From assembly GCA_031263025.1 (NCBI GenBank), contig JAISGO010000006.1, positions 1-32,589 of the forward strand: DNA of 32,589 nucleotides. Direction: 5' to 3'. The notes beneath the pieces were generated by a model that had not been told where the DNA came from, ran no database searches, and saw only the letters and a program-made list of their open reading frames with translations. Position numbers and translations under genes: made by a program. Shown piece by piece: positions 25,065-31,664 of the stretch. This DNA is from Coriobacteriales bacterium (GTDB taxonomy: Bacteria; Actinomycetota; Coriobacteriia; Coriobacteriales; UBA8131). Every line of letters starts with the position of its first letter. Positions within the stretch are counted from its first letter, which is position 1.

Positions 25065-26519
25065 TTATTTAGGTTTCTGGTGGGGGTCGACAAGATGGAT
25101 GCTGCGCACACGGCTATTGCCCTTGTTGGCATAAGGGGTTTGGCGGGGTGCTTGCGAACTGTGGTCTTTGCCTTTGTTGGGAGATTTTCCTGCTTTGGAG
25201 CCCGCCTGTGAGGTATCGCGCCCCGGTCGTCCTAACTTGGATTGGACAAGATCTTGGGCTTGTTCTGCGAAGATCGCACTGAAGCTGGGGCGACTGCGCA
25301 GGCCGCCCTTGCCTGCTAGATTTTCATCTCCCGAATAAAGGGCTTCGTTAACATCGAGGATCAAGTCATCGCGCCCGTGTTTGCGGATGGTCTCCGGGTC
25401 GGAATGGCGGGCAACGCTGAGCACCAGTCCGCAGAGCATCATGATGGCGAGCATGGAGGATCCGCCGTAGGAGATGAATGGTAAGGTCTTGCCGGTGACC
25501 GGTAGGATCCCCAGGGTGCAGAAGATGTTCAGGAAAGCCTGCACTCCGATGATCGTGGAGGCACCGCCAGCAATCAGTTTACCCTTGAAATCCGGACAGG
25601 CCAGCGCGATGCGCAGTCCTGACCAGACCAGCCCGAAGAAGAGCAGCACTACCGCTAAAACACCTACTACGCCGGTCTCCTCGCCGATGATGGCAAAGAT
25701 GAAGTCGTTTTGGGCCTGGGTCAGATAGAGCGCTTTCTGTGTTGAGTTGCCGATGCCGCGGCCGAATAGTCCGCCATTGGCAAAGGCGTACCAGGAGTTT
25801 ATTATCTGATAGCCGCTGCCCTGGGGGTCGCTGTAGGGGTTGAACCAAGTTGCGACCCTGCTAATGCGATAAGGCTCGAAAGCGATCATTGTCACCACCA
25901 AAAGGGCCACAGCTGCGATGATCAAGGCGATCCAGCGCAACCTAATACCAGAGAGCCAGAGCATGATCAGTACCATTACCAGGCAAAGCGCGGTGGTGCC
26001 AAGGTCTTTCTCGAGCAACACGAAGACCATTAAGACAGAAAGTATGATGGCGCAGGTGATGCGGCTATAGCTGCCATGCAGATAGAAGCGGGTCAGCTCG
26101 CGGGCCATCACCAGTAGCACGACGATCTTGACGAACTCAGAGGCCTGAAAATTAAGCCCAGAGATATCGGCCCAGCGCTGCGCGCCATAGCTGCTGTTTC
26201 CGGCGACTTGGGTGTAGACCAGACCTACCAATAACAAGGCAAGCAGGGGCAGCAAGACGTAGCGCTTGGTGAAGAAACCGTAGTAGATGAAAGTGATGGC
26301 GACGGCGAAGACCAAGCCCAGCACAAGGAAACCGACTTGGCGCAGCAGATAGAAGTCGAAAGGCTGGTGGTTGCTCATGGTAATGTAAGAAGACGCGCTA
26401 TAGACCATCAATACGCCGAATAAACTGAGGGCAGCGGCGCAGATGATGAAGACAGAGAGCCGCCTGTCCTCAAGCCAGGATTTTAGCCTGATTATTCTGT
26501 CACGGGGGCTAAAGGCCAC
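25065..26519 (-). CDS. ftsW: FtsW/RodA/SpoVE family SEDS peptidoglycan glycosyltransferase (FtsW)
   Basis: FtsW polymerises lipid II at the division septum. The 484-residue protein has about ten hydrophobic segments and SEDS signatures: GVLMVYSASSY near TM1, LEKDLGTTALCLVM, and GIGNSTQKALYLTQAQNDFIFAIIGEETG. A soluble C-terminal tail of about 110 charged residues follows the last TM. The GTG at 26519 overlaps murD by 11 nt. A longer in-frame extension of 50 residues lies within murD and is unlikely to be coding. The position between murD and murG supports FtsW over RodA. No ribosome-binding site is obvious. Confidence 0.94.
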   Translation of the reverse strand: MAFSPRDRIIRLKSWLEDRRLSVFIICAAALSLFGVLMVYSASSYITMSNHQPFDFYLLRQVGFLVLGLVFAVAITFIYYGFFTKRYVLLPLLALLLVGLVYTQVAGNSSYGAQRWADISGLNFQASEFVKIVVLLVMARELTRFYLHGSYSRITCAIILSVLMVFVLLEKDLGTTALCLVMVLIMLWLSGIRLRWIALIIAAVALLVVTMIAFEPYRISRVATWFNPYSDPQGSGYQIINSWYAFANGGLFGRGIGNSTQKALYLTQAQNDFIFAIIGEETGVVGVLAVVLLFFGLVWSGLRIALACPDFKGKLIAGGASTIIGVQAFLNIFCTLGILPVTGKTLPFISYGGSSMLAIMMLCGLVLSVARHSDPETIRKHGRDDLILDVNEALYSGDENLAGKGGLRSRPSFSAIFAEQAQDLVQSKLGRPGRDTSQAGSKAGKSPNKGKDHSSQAPRQTPYANKGNSRVRSIHLVDPHQKPK

Positions 26520-27693
26520 GGACGAGTTGCTTGAAGGTCTCGCCGCGCATCTCAAAAGAGCTGAACTCATCAAAGGAAGCGCAGGCGGGGGAGAGCAGAA
26601 CGGTGTCCCCGGCGGTAGCGGTTTGACGGGCGAGGGTAAAAGCCTCGAAGAAAGTTGCGACTTGGACACTGTGAGGAAGCTGCTCGTGTAGTCGAGTGCC
26701 GGCTTCGCCGTAGCAGATCACTGATTTACAGACTTTCTCGGCGACCTCGCAAAGTGTGGCGAGAGTGGTGTTCTTGTCGCGTCCGCCTGCCAGCAGTACT
26801 ACCTTAGGCTCCTTAAAGGCACGCAAGGCCATCACCGTGGCCTCCGGGTTAGTGGCTTTGGAATCGTTGATGTATTCGACTCCGGCGCAGGTCGCAACTG
26901 GTTCGAAACGATGTTCAAGTGGTGCAAAGGCGGCCAGCCCAGAGAGGATCTGCTGGTCGGTCAAACCGACGAAGTGGGCCAGCTCGGCCGCACACACCGC
27001 ATTGTCGAAGTTATGGGGGCCCTTGATCTGAAGGGTGGCACTGCGGATCAGGTCGGCGCTGGGCAGTTGTTGGGCTGCGGTAGCGCTGAGGTCGACCCTG
27101 AGGGCGGGCTGTTGGGCGAAGATACGTCGTTTAGCTGTGGCGTAGGCCTCGAAACTGCGGTGCCAACTGATATGGTCCGGGGTGATGTTGAGGAGGGCGG
27201 CTGCATCGGGGCGAAAAGCCTTGGTCGAGTAGAGTTCGTAGGAAGAGGTCTCGCAAACGATCCAGTCATTTTGGCTGCGGCTGCCGATAACGTCAAAGAC
27301 CGGTACGCCGATGTTGCCAGCTAAGTGAGCCCCCGCGATGGCTTGGCCGTCGCGCCCAGGTTGGCCAGCAGCGGCGTTGATCAGGTGGGCGGTCAAGGTG
27401 GTGGTGGTGGTCTTGCCGTTGGTGCCGGTGATGGCAAGCCAATGCTTGGGGGAAAGCCGCCAAGCCAGCTCGACGTCGCCGATTACCTCTCCGCAGCGCT
27501 CCAAGGCACTTGCGTAGAGACGGGTGTGGGGCGCGATGCCGGGGCTTGCCAAGGCTATGTCGAAATTCTTATCGACGAGGTGTGTGTCATCGTAGACGTC
27601 GAGTCCAGTGGCTAGGTCGCTGTGAGCATTGAAATAAGAAATCGCTGCCTGATTGCTCTTACCCAGGCCGAGGAAACAGATAGATTTTGCCAT
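26509..27693 (-). CDS. murD: UDP-N-acetylmuramoyl-L-alanine--D-glutamate ligase MurD
   Basis: MurD adds D-glutamate to UDP-MurNAc-L-Ala using ATP. The 394-residue protein shows the Rossmann-like start ICFLGLGKSN, the Mur ligase P-loop ITGTNGKTTTTTL, the NITPDHISWH motif and the C-terminal YINDSKATNPEA and LLAGGRDKNTT segments. ATG 27693 is chosen over one 10 codons upstream because a perfect -10 box lies between them. Predicted transcription starts at or next to the A of this ATG, so the mRNA appears leaderless. It heads the leftward murD-ftsW-murG operon, a partial dcw cluster. Confidence 0.95.
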   Translation of the reverse strand: MAKSICFLGLGKSNQAAISYFNAHSDLATGLDVYDDTHLVDKNFDIALASPGIAPHTRLYASALERCGEVIGDVELAWRLSPKHWLAITGTNGKTTTTTLTAHLINAAAGQPGRDGQAIAGAHLAGNIGVPVFDVIGSRSQNDWIVCETSSYELYSTKAFRPDAAALLNITPDHISWHRSFEAYATAKRRIFAQQPALRVDLSATAAQQLPSADLIRSATLQIKGPHNFDNAVCAAELAHFVGLTDQQILSGLAAFAPLEHRFEPVATCAGVEYINDSKATNPEATVMALRAFKEPKVVLLAGGRDKNTTLATLCEVAEKVCKSVICYGEAGTRLHEQLPHSVQVATFFEAFTLARQTATAGDTVLLSPACASFDEFSSFEMRGETFKQLVRGL

Positions 27694-27699
27694 AGTCAG

Positions 27700-27705
27700 A
27701 TTATA
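27700..27705 (-). promoter_or_regulatory. -10 box of the murD operon, leaderless start
   Basis: TATAAT on the minus strand ends 6 nt before the murD ATG at 27693, so the expected start of transcription coincides with the initiation codon. No convincing -35 is seen 16-18 nt upstream. No ribosome-binding site precedes this ATG. Confidence 0.55.
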
Positions 27706-27748
27706 GCGGGTGGCAGAGGCCATGTGCTATCATAAATAAGGGTTGTAT

Positions 27749-28861
27749 ATGACAATAATCTTCAGCGTTCTTCTGACCATAATCCTCGTGATCCTTAACG
27801 GCTTCTTCGCTATGAGTGAGATGGCCCTGGTCAATGCCAGCCGGGCTGCACTCCAGCTTGAGCTCAAGGATTGCGAGCAAGAGCAAAGCCCCGAACGCGG
27901 TAAGAGGGCCAAACGGGCGCTTGATTTGACTGAACGGCCGGATCGTTTCCTGGCGACTGTGCAGGTCGGCACTACTTTGGTCGGTTTCGGCGCTTCGGCT
28001 GTGGCTGCCTCTACTTTTTCGGTGCCGATTACCGCTTGGTTGCAAAGTTTTAGGCTTGCGTGGCTATCGGCGATTGCGGGGCCGCTTTCGGTGATCGTTA
28101 CGACAATCGTGATCAGCTATGTGACCTTGGTAATTGGCGAATTGGTGCCAAAACGCATCGCCTTGTCTGATCCAGAAAGATCTGCCCTGCGCATCGGTGG
28201 AGTGATCACTGCCATTGAAACGATTACCGCACCGCTGGTCAGCTTCTTGAGTTTGTCCACTAACGCGGTCTCGCGGGTGTTCGGGATCAAGAAGGCCCAA
28301 CCTAGCGACGAGGTGTCCGAAGATGAATTGAAATACATCGTGAGCGAGCAGCCGGGCCTGCTTGAAGACGAGAAGAAAATGATCGGCGAGATCTTCGATT
28401 TGGACGCGACCTCGGCGGCTGAAATCATGACGCCAAGGGTGGATACGATCTGCGTTGAGGATGATATGACGGTCAAACAGACGGTGGAGCGGATGCGAGG
28501 AACCGGCTTTTCGCGTTTGCCGGTCTTTCATGAGACGCCGGATAAGATCATCGGCCTTGCTATGTTGAAAGACCTACTGGTGCCAGTGGTGGACAAACGC
28601 CAAGACGAATTGATTACCGAGTATATGCGCAGCGCCGATTTCGTGCCGGAAAGCCAGGATATCCTCAGTTTACTGAAGGAGATGCGGCGCGACCATATCC
28701 AACTCGTAGTGGTCGAAGACGAACATGGTGGCATCGCCGGCGTGGTCTCGATCGAGGATATCATCGAGGAGATCGTCGGCGAGATCTACGATGAGTATGA
28801 CCGGGCTCCCAAGGGGGAAGCTGCTGCTCAAGCTGCTCCAAACGTCGATGTCTCTAATTAG
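27749..28861 (+). CDS. CNNM/CorC (hemolysin C)-type membrane protein with CBS pair
   Basis: The 370-residue protein begins with a CNNM (DUF21) membrane domain: an N-terminal anchor (IIFSVLLTIILVILNGFFAMSEMALVNASR), the GTTLVGFGASAVAAS motif, and further TMs near VIVTTIVISYVTLVIGELVPKRIAL. A cytosolic CBS pair follows (MIGEIFDLDATSAAEIMTPR and ITEYMRSADFVPESQDILSLLKEMRRDH...GGIAGVVSIEDIIEEIVGEI). It stops about 20 residues after the second CBS motif and lacks the CorC_HlyC domain that normally completes these putative divalent-cation (Mg/Co) transport proteins. ATG 27749 is preferred over an upstream TTG because TAAGGG lies 6 nt before it. It is divergent from murD. Confidence 0.88.
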   Translation: MTIIFSVLLTIILVILNGFFAMSEMALVNASRAALQLELKDCEQEQSPERGKRAKRALDLTERPDRFLATVQVGTTLVGFGASAVAASTFSVPITAWLQSFRLAWLSAIAGPLSVIVTTIVISYVTLVIGELVPKRIALSDPERSALRIGGVITAIETITAPLVSFLSLSTNAVSRVFGIKKAQPSDEVSEDELKYIVSEQPGLLEDEKKMIGEIFDLDATSAAEIMTPRVDTICVEDDMTVKQTVERMRGTGFSRLPVFHETPDKIIGLAMLKDLLVPVVDKRQDELITEYMRSADFVPESQDILSLLKEMRRDHIQLVVVEDEHGGIAGVVSIEDIIEEIVGEIYDEYDRAPKGEAAAQAAPNVDVSN

Positions 28862-28919
28862 ATAGTAATATTTATAAACTTATAAAATTATATGCAATAG
28901 TCATTATCGACTTCCGATA

Positions 28920-28928
28920 TGCTACACT
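28920..28928 (+). promoter_or_regulatory. Extended -10 promoter of the pyridoxamine kinase-like gene
   Basis: TGC-TACACT (hexamer 28923-28928) is 30 nt before the ATG, with an AAGGAAGGAAG ribosome-binding site in the leader. The 97-nt intergenic region is strongly AT-rich. No good -35 is seen. Confidence 0.4.
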
Positions 28929-28958
28929 AGTGTCCCTATCTCAAGGAAGGAAGTACCC

Positions 28959-29837
28959 ATGTCCGAAGAACGAAGCCCGATAAAGCCACAGAAACGTGTT
29001 ATCTCGGTGCAGGATATATCCTGCGTAGGCAAGTGTTCGCTGACGGTGGCTTTGCCTATCCTGTCTGCTTGTGGCATCGAGACCTCGATTTTGCCGACGG
29101 CGGTGTTATCTACGCATACCGGAGGTTTTACTGGATATACCTTCCACGATTTGACCAGCGAGATTGAGCCTATTGTGGCGCATTGGCGGATGCTTGGTTT
29201 GAGGGCCGACGCTTTGTATACCGGATACTTGGGCTCGGACGAGCAGCTCGCGTTGATGGGTAAGTTCTTCGACGAGTTTGGTGGTAAGGGTACCATCGTA
29301 ATGGTCGATCCAGCAATGGCGGACGCTGGCAAGCTCTATCCAGCTTTTGATCAGAAGTTTGCCCTAGGCATGCGTGATCTAGTTGCTAAGGCCGATTTGA
29401 CCTGCCCCAATCTCACCGAAGCCAGCTTTATGTTAGAAAAGGAATACCCAGGCGATCAAGCGGGTGACTATGACCAAGCCTATATTGAGCAGATGCTACG
29501 TGACTTGGCGGCGTTGGGCCCCAAGCAGGTGGTGCTAACTGGTGTGACCTTTGAAGAGGGTAAGGTGGGGGCGGCGGCCTACGATGCTCAGGCAAATAGT
29601 TTTGATTATTACTTCACTGAGCGGGTGGAGGGCTATTATCATGGCACGGGGGATATTTATTCTTCGGCATTGTTAGGAGCGATTCTCAATGACAAGTCGC
29701 TCAAAGAGGCCATCAAAGTGGCTTGTGATTTTACCCTAGGGGCAATCAAGCGGACCCAGGCTTTGGGGACTGACCCCAAGTATGGGGTGGACTTTGAGCG
29801 GGAGATTCCGGCTTTGATTAAGGAGCTAGGACTTTAG
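28959..29837 (+). CDS. Pyridoxamine kinase / PdxY-type PLP salvage kinase
   Basis: This ribokinase-family enzyme phosphorylates pyridoxal, pyridoxamine or pyridoxine in PLP salvage. The 292-residue protein has the N-terminal VQDISCVGKCSLTVALPILSA motif, the STHTGGFTGYTF loop of pyridoxal kinases, VDPAMADAGKLY, a PNLTEA motif and the catalytic anion-hole motif YHGTGDIYSS with the base D in GTGD. The match is to pyridoxal/pyridoxamine kinases rather than ThiD, from the PAM-type loop and the VGKCSL start, though pdxY versus pdxK cannot be separated. It is monocistronic, with its own promoter and a strong terminator after it. Confidence 0.9.
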   Translation: MSEERSPIKPQKRVISVQDISCVGKCSLTVALPILSACGIETSILPTAVLSTHTGGFTGYTFHDLTSEIEPIVAHWRMLGLRADALYTGYLGSDEQLALMGKFFDEFGGKGTIVMVDPAMADAGKLYPAFDQKFALGMRDLVAKADLTCPNLTEASFMLEKEYPGDQAGDYDQAYIEQMLRDLAALGPKQVVLTGVTFEEGKVGAAAYDAQANSFDYYFTERVEGYYHGTGDIYSSALLGAILNDKSLKEAIKVACDFTLGAIKRTQALGTDPKYGVDFEREIPALIKELGL

Positions 29838-29849
29838 AGTCTTCGACGG

Positions 29850-29896
29850 CGCTCCTCTCTATTTTTACTCAGCGAAGTAAAAGGGGAGCGTTTTCT
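29850..29896 (+). terminator. Rho-independent terminator after the pyridoxamine kinase-like gene
   Basis: Outer arms CGCTCC (29850-29855) and GGAGCG (29885-29890) and inner arms TTTTACT (29863-29869) and AGTAAAA (29876-29882) form an imperfect two-part stem. A TTTTCT tract follows. Confidence 0.85.
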
Positions 29897-29928
29897 CCTA
29901 AAGTGGGCGAGTGCTGAGCTCTTTCCGT

Positions 29929-29934
29929 TATAAT
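29929..29934 (+). promoter_or_regulatory. Candidate -10 box of tRNA-Val
   Basis: A perfect TATAAT lies 26 nt before the mature 5' end of the tRNA. The -35 region is not recognisable. Confidence 0.5.
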
Positions 29935-29960
29935 AGGAAGCGGTGGATGACGACTCAGAT

Positions 29961-30035
29961 GGGCGATTGGCGCAGCGGTAGCGCAGCTGCTTTACACGCA
30001 GAAGGTCAGCGGTTCAAATCCGTTATCGCCCACCA
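29961..30035 (+). tRNA. tRNA-Val (anticodon TAC)
   Basis: The cloverleaf is complete: acceptor GGGCGAT with ATCGCCC, D-arm GCGC/GCGC, anticodon stem GCTGC/GCAGA (one mismatch at the top pair), loop TTTACAC with anticodon TAC, five-nt variable loop, and T-arm AGCGG/CCGTT with TTCAAAT. The discriminator A and an encoded CCA end follow. It reads GUN valine codons. The last 20 or so bases are the likely integration core of the flanking element. Confidence 0.97.
30010..30035. other. Probable attachment site core (att) at the tRNA-Val 3' end
   Basis: A tyrosine recombinase reads toward the tRNA 3' end and no further core gene follows, as in tRNA-targeting integrative elements. The T-arm and acceptor end would be restored by the element's attP copy. 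The exact limits, and the second copy, are outside what can be seen. Confidence 0.4.
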
Positions 30036-30050
30036 AAAAGCACTGGTCAG

Positions 30051-30076
30051 CGGCTCGCTTGCGAGCCGTTTTTGTT
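30051..30076 (+). terminator. Rho-independent terminator after tRNA-Val
   Basis: CGGCTCG (30051-30057) and CGAGCCG (30062-30068) form a 7-bp stem with a CTTG loop, followed by TTTTTGTTTT. Confidence 0.88.
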
Positions 30077-30078
30077 TT

Positions 30079-30122
30079 GGTGGCACGAGATTTAGGGTTT
30101 AGTGGCATGGTGGTGGCACGAG
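30079..30122. repeat. 11-bp direct repeats GGTGGCACGAG, possible integrase arm sites
   Basis: Identical 11-mers occur at 30079-30089 and 30112-30122, with a degenerate copy (AGTGGCATGG, 30101-30110) between. They sit between the tRNA and the integrase gene, where phage-type integrases bind arm sites. The remaining sequence to 30315 shows no recognisable gene, only a short doubtful frame (30215-30295). Confidence 0.5.
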
Positions 30123-30315
30123 TTTGTCCGAAGTGTCCGCAGTTTGCCCCTGCGATGCCGCTTGAGCTGATATGTTCTGCATGGTAGTTTTTCATCATCT
30201 GTACAAAGGAAGCAATGATTAATTGCAGTTGGCGTGAGAATGAGGCGAAGTTACCTTGGGGTAATGAGCCGAAATTCGAGCGTCAAATGCTTTAATCAGT
30301 GTTTCCGTCACTAAT

Positions 30316-31545
30316 CTATGAAACAGTCTCGACATACATCATCGAATTAAGCTCGGTGGCCATCTGTTTGATGACTACCTCACTTCTGTGGTTGCCGTAG
30401 GTGTTCATTACCACCAGCGGTGATTGTCCGGATATCTGCCCTATTTGGTTAGGCGGGTATCCGCGGTCAAGCAAATGCGTAACGTAGCTGTGCCTGAGCG
30501 AATGCAAGGTGAGGCTCGGGTCAAAGCCATTGTCAATCAAGAACGTCTTACTGAACTTTGACATGTTGCTCGGCTGCATGAACTTACCCGTAGACGTAGC
30601 ACAGACCGGGGTATCATCGCCCTGGTAATAGCCATAATACTCTAGCCGCTTACGTTGCTCTTCCTTTTCTGTAAGTAGATATTCATAGAGAACATCCGGG
30701 ATAGGGATAGAGCGCGTTCCGTTGGCGGTCTTGGGTTTGTCCAGCCAAAGTGTACTTTTCGCGTTGCGGCTTTCAGCCTGGGCTTTAGATATCTGCGTCG
30801 CTGCTTGCACGATGTTCAAGACGTGATGATCAAAATCCACATGCTGCCAGGTAAGAGCACAGGTCTCACCGCGCCGGGTGCCGCAACAAGTGTTTATCAA
30901 CATAGCCGTGGCCTGGTCTTTGCGCGGGTATTCCAAAAGTCTCGCGATAAGACGGTTGACCTCTTCCTCGCTCATGATGGTTTTCTTGGGCTTCTCCACC
31001 TTGAACGGACAGGCGTTAGCGATTGGATTGTACGGGATGAGCTGTAGCTGCACCGCGCGTTTGAACACGGCGTTGGTAAACGTACCGATCTTGCTTACCG
31101 TGTTGGCGCCAAGCGGGCCTCCGTCCTTACCACCGTGGTCTTTCATGTCGCGGTAGAACTGCTCCATGTCGGCGAACGTGATGTCTTTGAGCAACCTACC
31201 GCCCAAAGCACGCTCTGGATAAGCCAATGTTTTCGCATAGCCGTCAATCGTATGCGGCCTGACCTTCTGGGTTTCATCCAAGAAGTCTAGGTACTCGTGT
31301 ATTGCCTCGCCTAGCGTTACTGTATCAGCATTGAGCTTGTTGCCCGTCTTGGCGGCTTGCGCAGCCTGGGCTTCTAGCTCGCTGATCCAGTCACGCAGCT
31401 TGCGCTCGGCTTCACGCTTGCCAGTGGCGTTGACCATCTTTGATGCGCGGACGGGCTTGCCTGTCTCGTCATGGTCAACCACGACACGCAACAGGTACTT
31501 GTCCTTGCCTTTCTTTTCCACAGAACCGTTTCCATAGATTTTCAT
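30316..31545 (-). CDS. int: Tyrosine recombinase / phage-type integrase
   Basis: This 409-residue protein catalyses site-specific integration and excision of the element. The N-terminus carries an arm-binding-type domain (MKIYGNGSVEKKGKDKYLLRVV, then a long helix), followed by a core-binding SAM-like domain (about 77-175) and the catalytic domain. Catalytic residues: R224 (CGTRRGETCALTW), K272 (PKTANGTRSIP), H348 and R351 (HSLRHSYVTHLL) and Y383 (MNTYGNH). The usual second His in GH is Q374 (SGQSPLVVMNTY). The start at 31545 follows GAGGGGGTG; the longer frame to 31656 has no ribosome-binding site. It faces the tRNA-Val 3' end. Confidence 0.93.
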   Translation of the reverse strand: MKIYGNGSVEKKGKDKYLLRVVVDHDETGKPVRASKMVNATGKREAERKLRDWISELEAQAAQAAKTGNKLNADTVTLGEAIHEYLDFLDETQKVRPHTIDGYAKTLAYPERALGGRLLKDITFADMEQFYRDMKDHGGKDGGPLGANTVSKIGTFTNAVFKRAVQLQLIPYNPIANACPFKVEKPKKTIMSEEEVNRLIARLLEYPRKDQATAMLINTCCGTRRGETCALTWQHVDFDHHVLNIVQAATQISKAQAESRNAKSTLWLDKPKTANGTRSIPIPDVLYEYLLTEKEEQRKRLEYYGYYQGDDTPVCATSTGKFMQPSNMSKFSKTFLIDNGFDPSLTLHSLRHSYVTHLLDRGYPPNQIGQISGQSPLVVMNTYGNHRSEVVIKQMATELNSMMYVETVS

Positions 31546-31664
31546 TATCTTCACCCCCTCTCGTTTTTTCCGATAACCAATAAAACTTATCGTTAGCTCC
31601 ATTAGGAGCAGCGATACCATAGCGGGGGTCGTCTGTTTGAGCTTAATGTTGGTCATAACGGGGA

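Noticed and set aside
26520-26669. 50-residue N-terminal extension of ftsW
   Set aside because: It runs through the end of murD and has no similarity to FtsW; the GTG at 26519 fits the overlap pattern.
29911-30102. Open frame across the tRNA-Val gene
   Set aside because: It overlaps the tRNA and its terminator completely, so it is chance.
30215-30295. 26-codon frame after AAAGGAAG
   Set aside because: A possible ribosome-binding site is present, but the peptide is too short and unlike anything I know; it may be a remnant of a gene cut by integration.
31546-31656. 37-codon upstream extension of the integrase
   Set aside because: No ribosome-binding site at 31656, whereas GAGGGGGTG lies at the right distance from 31545; could be a leader but not shown.
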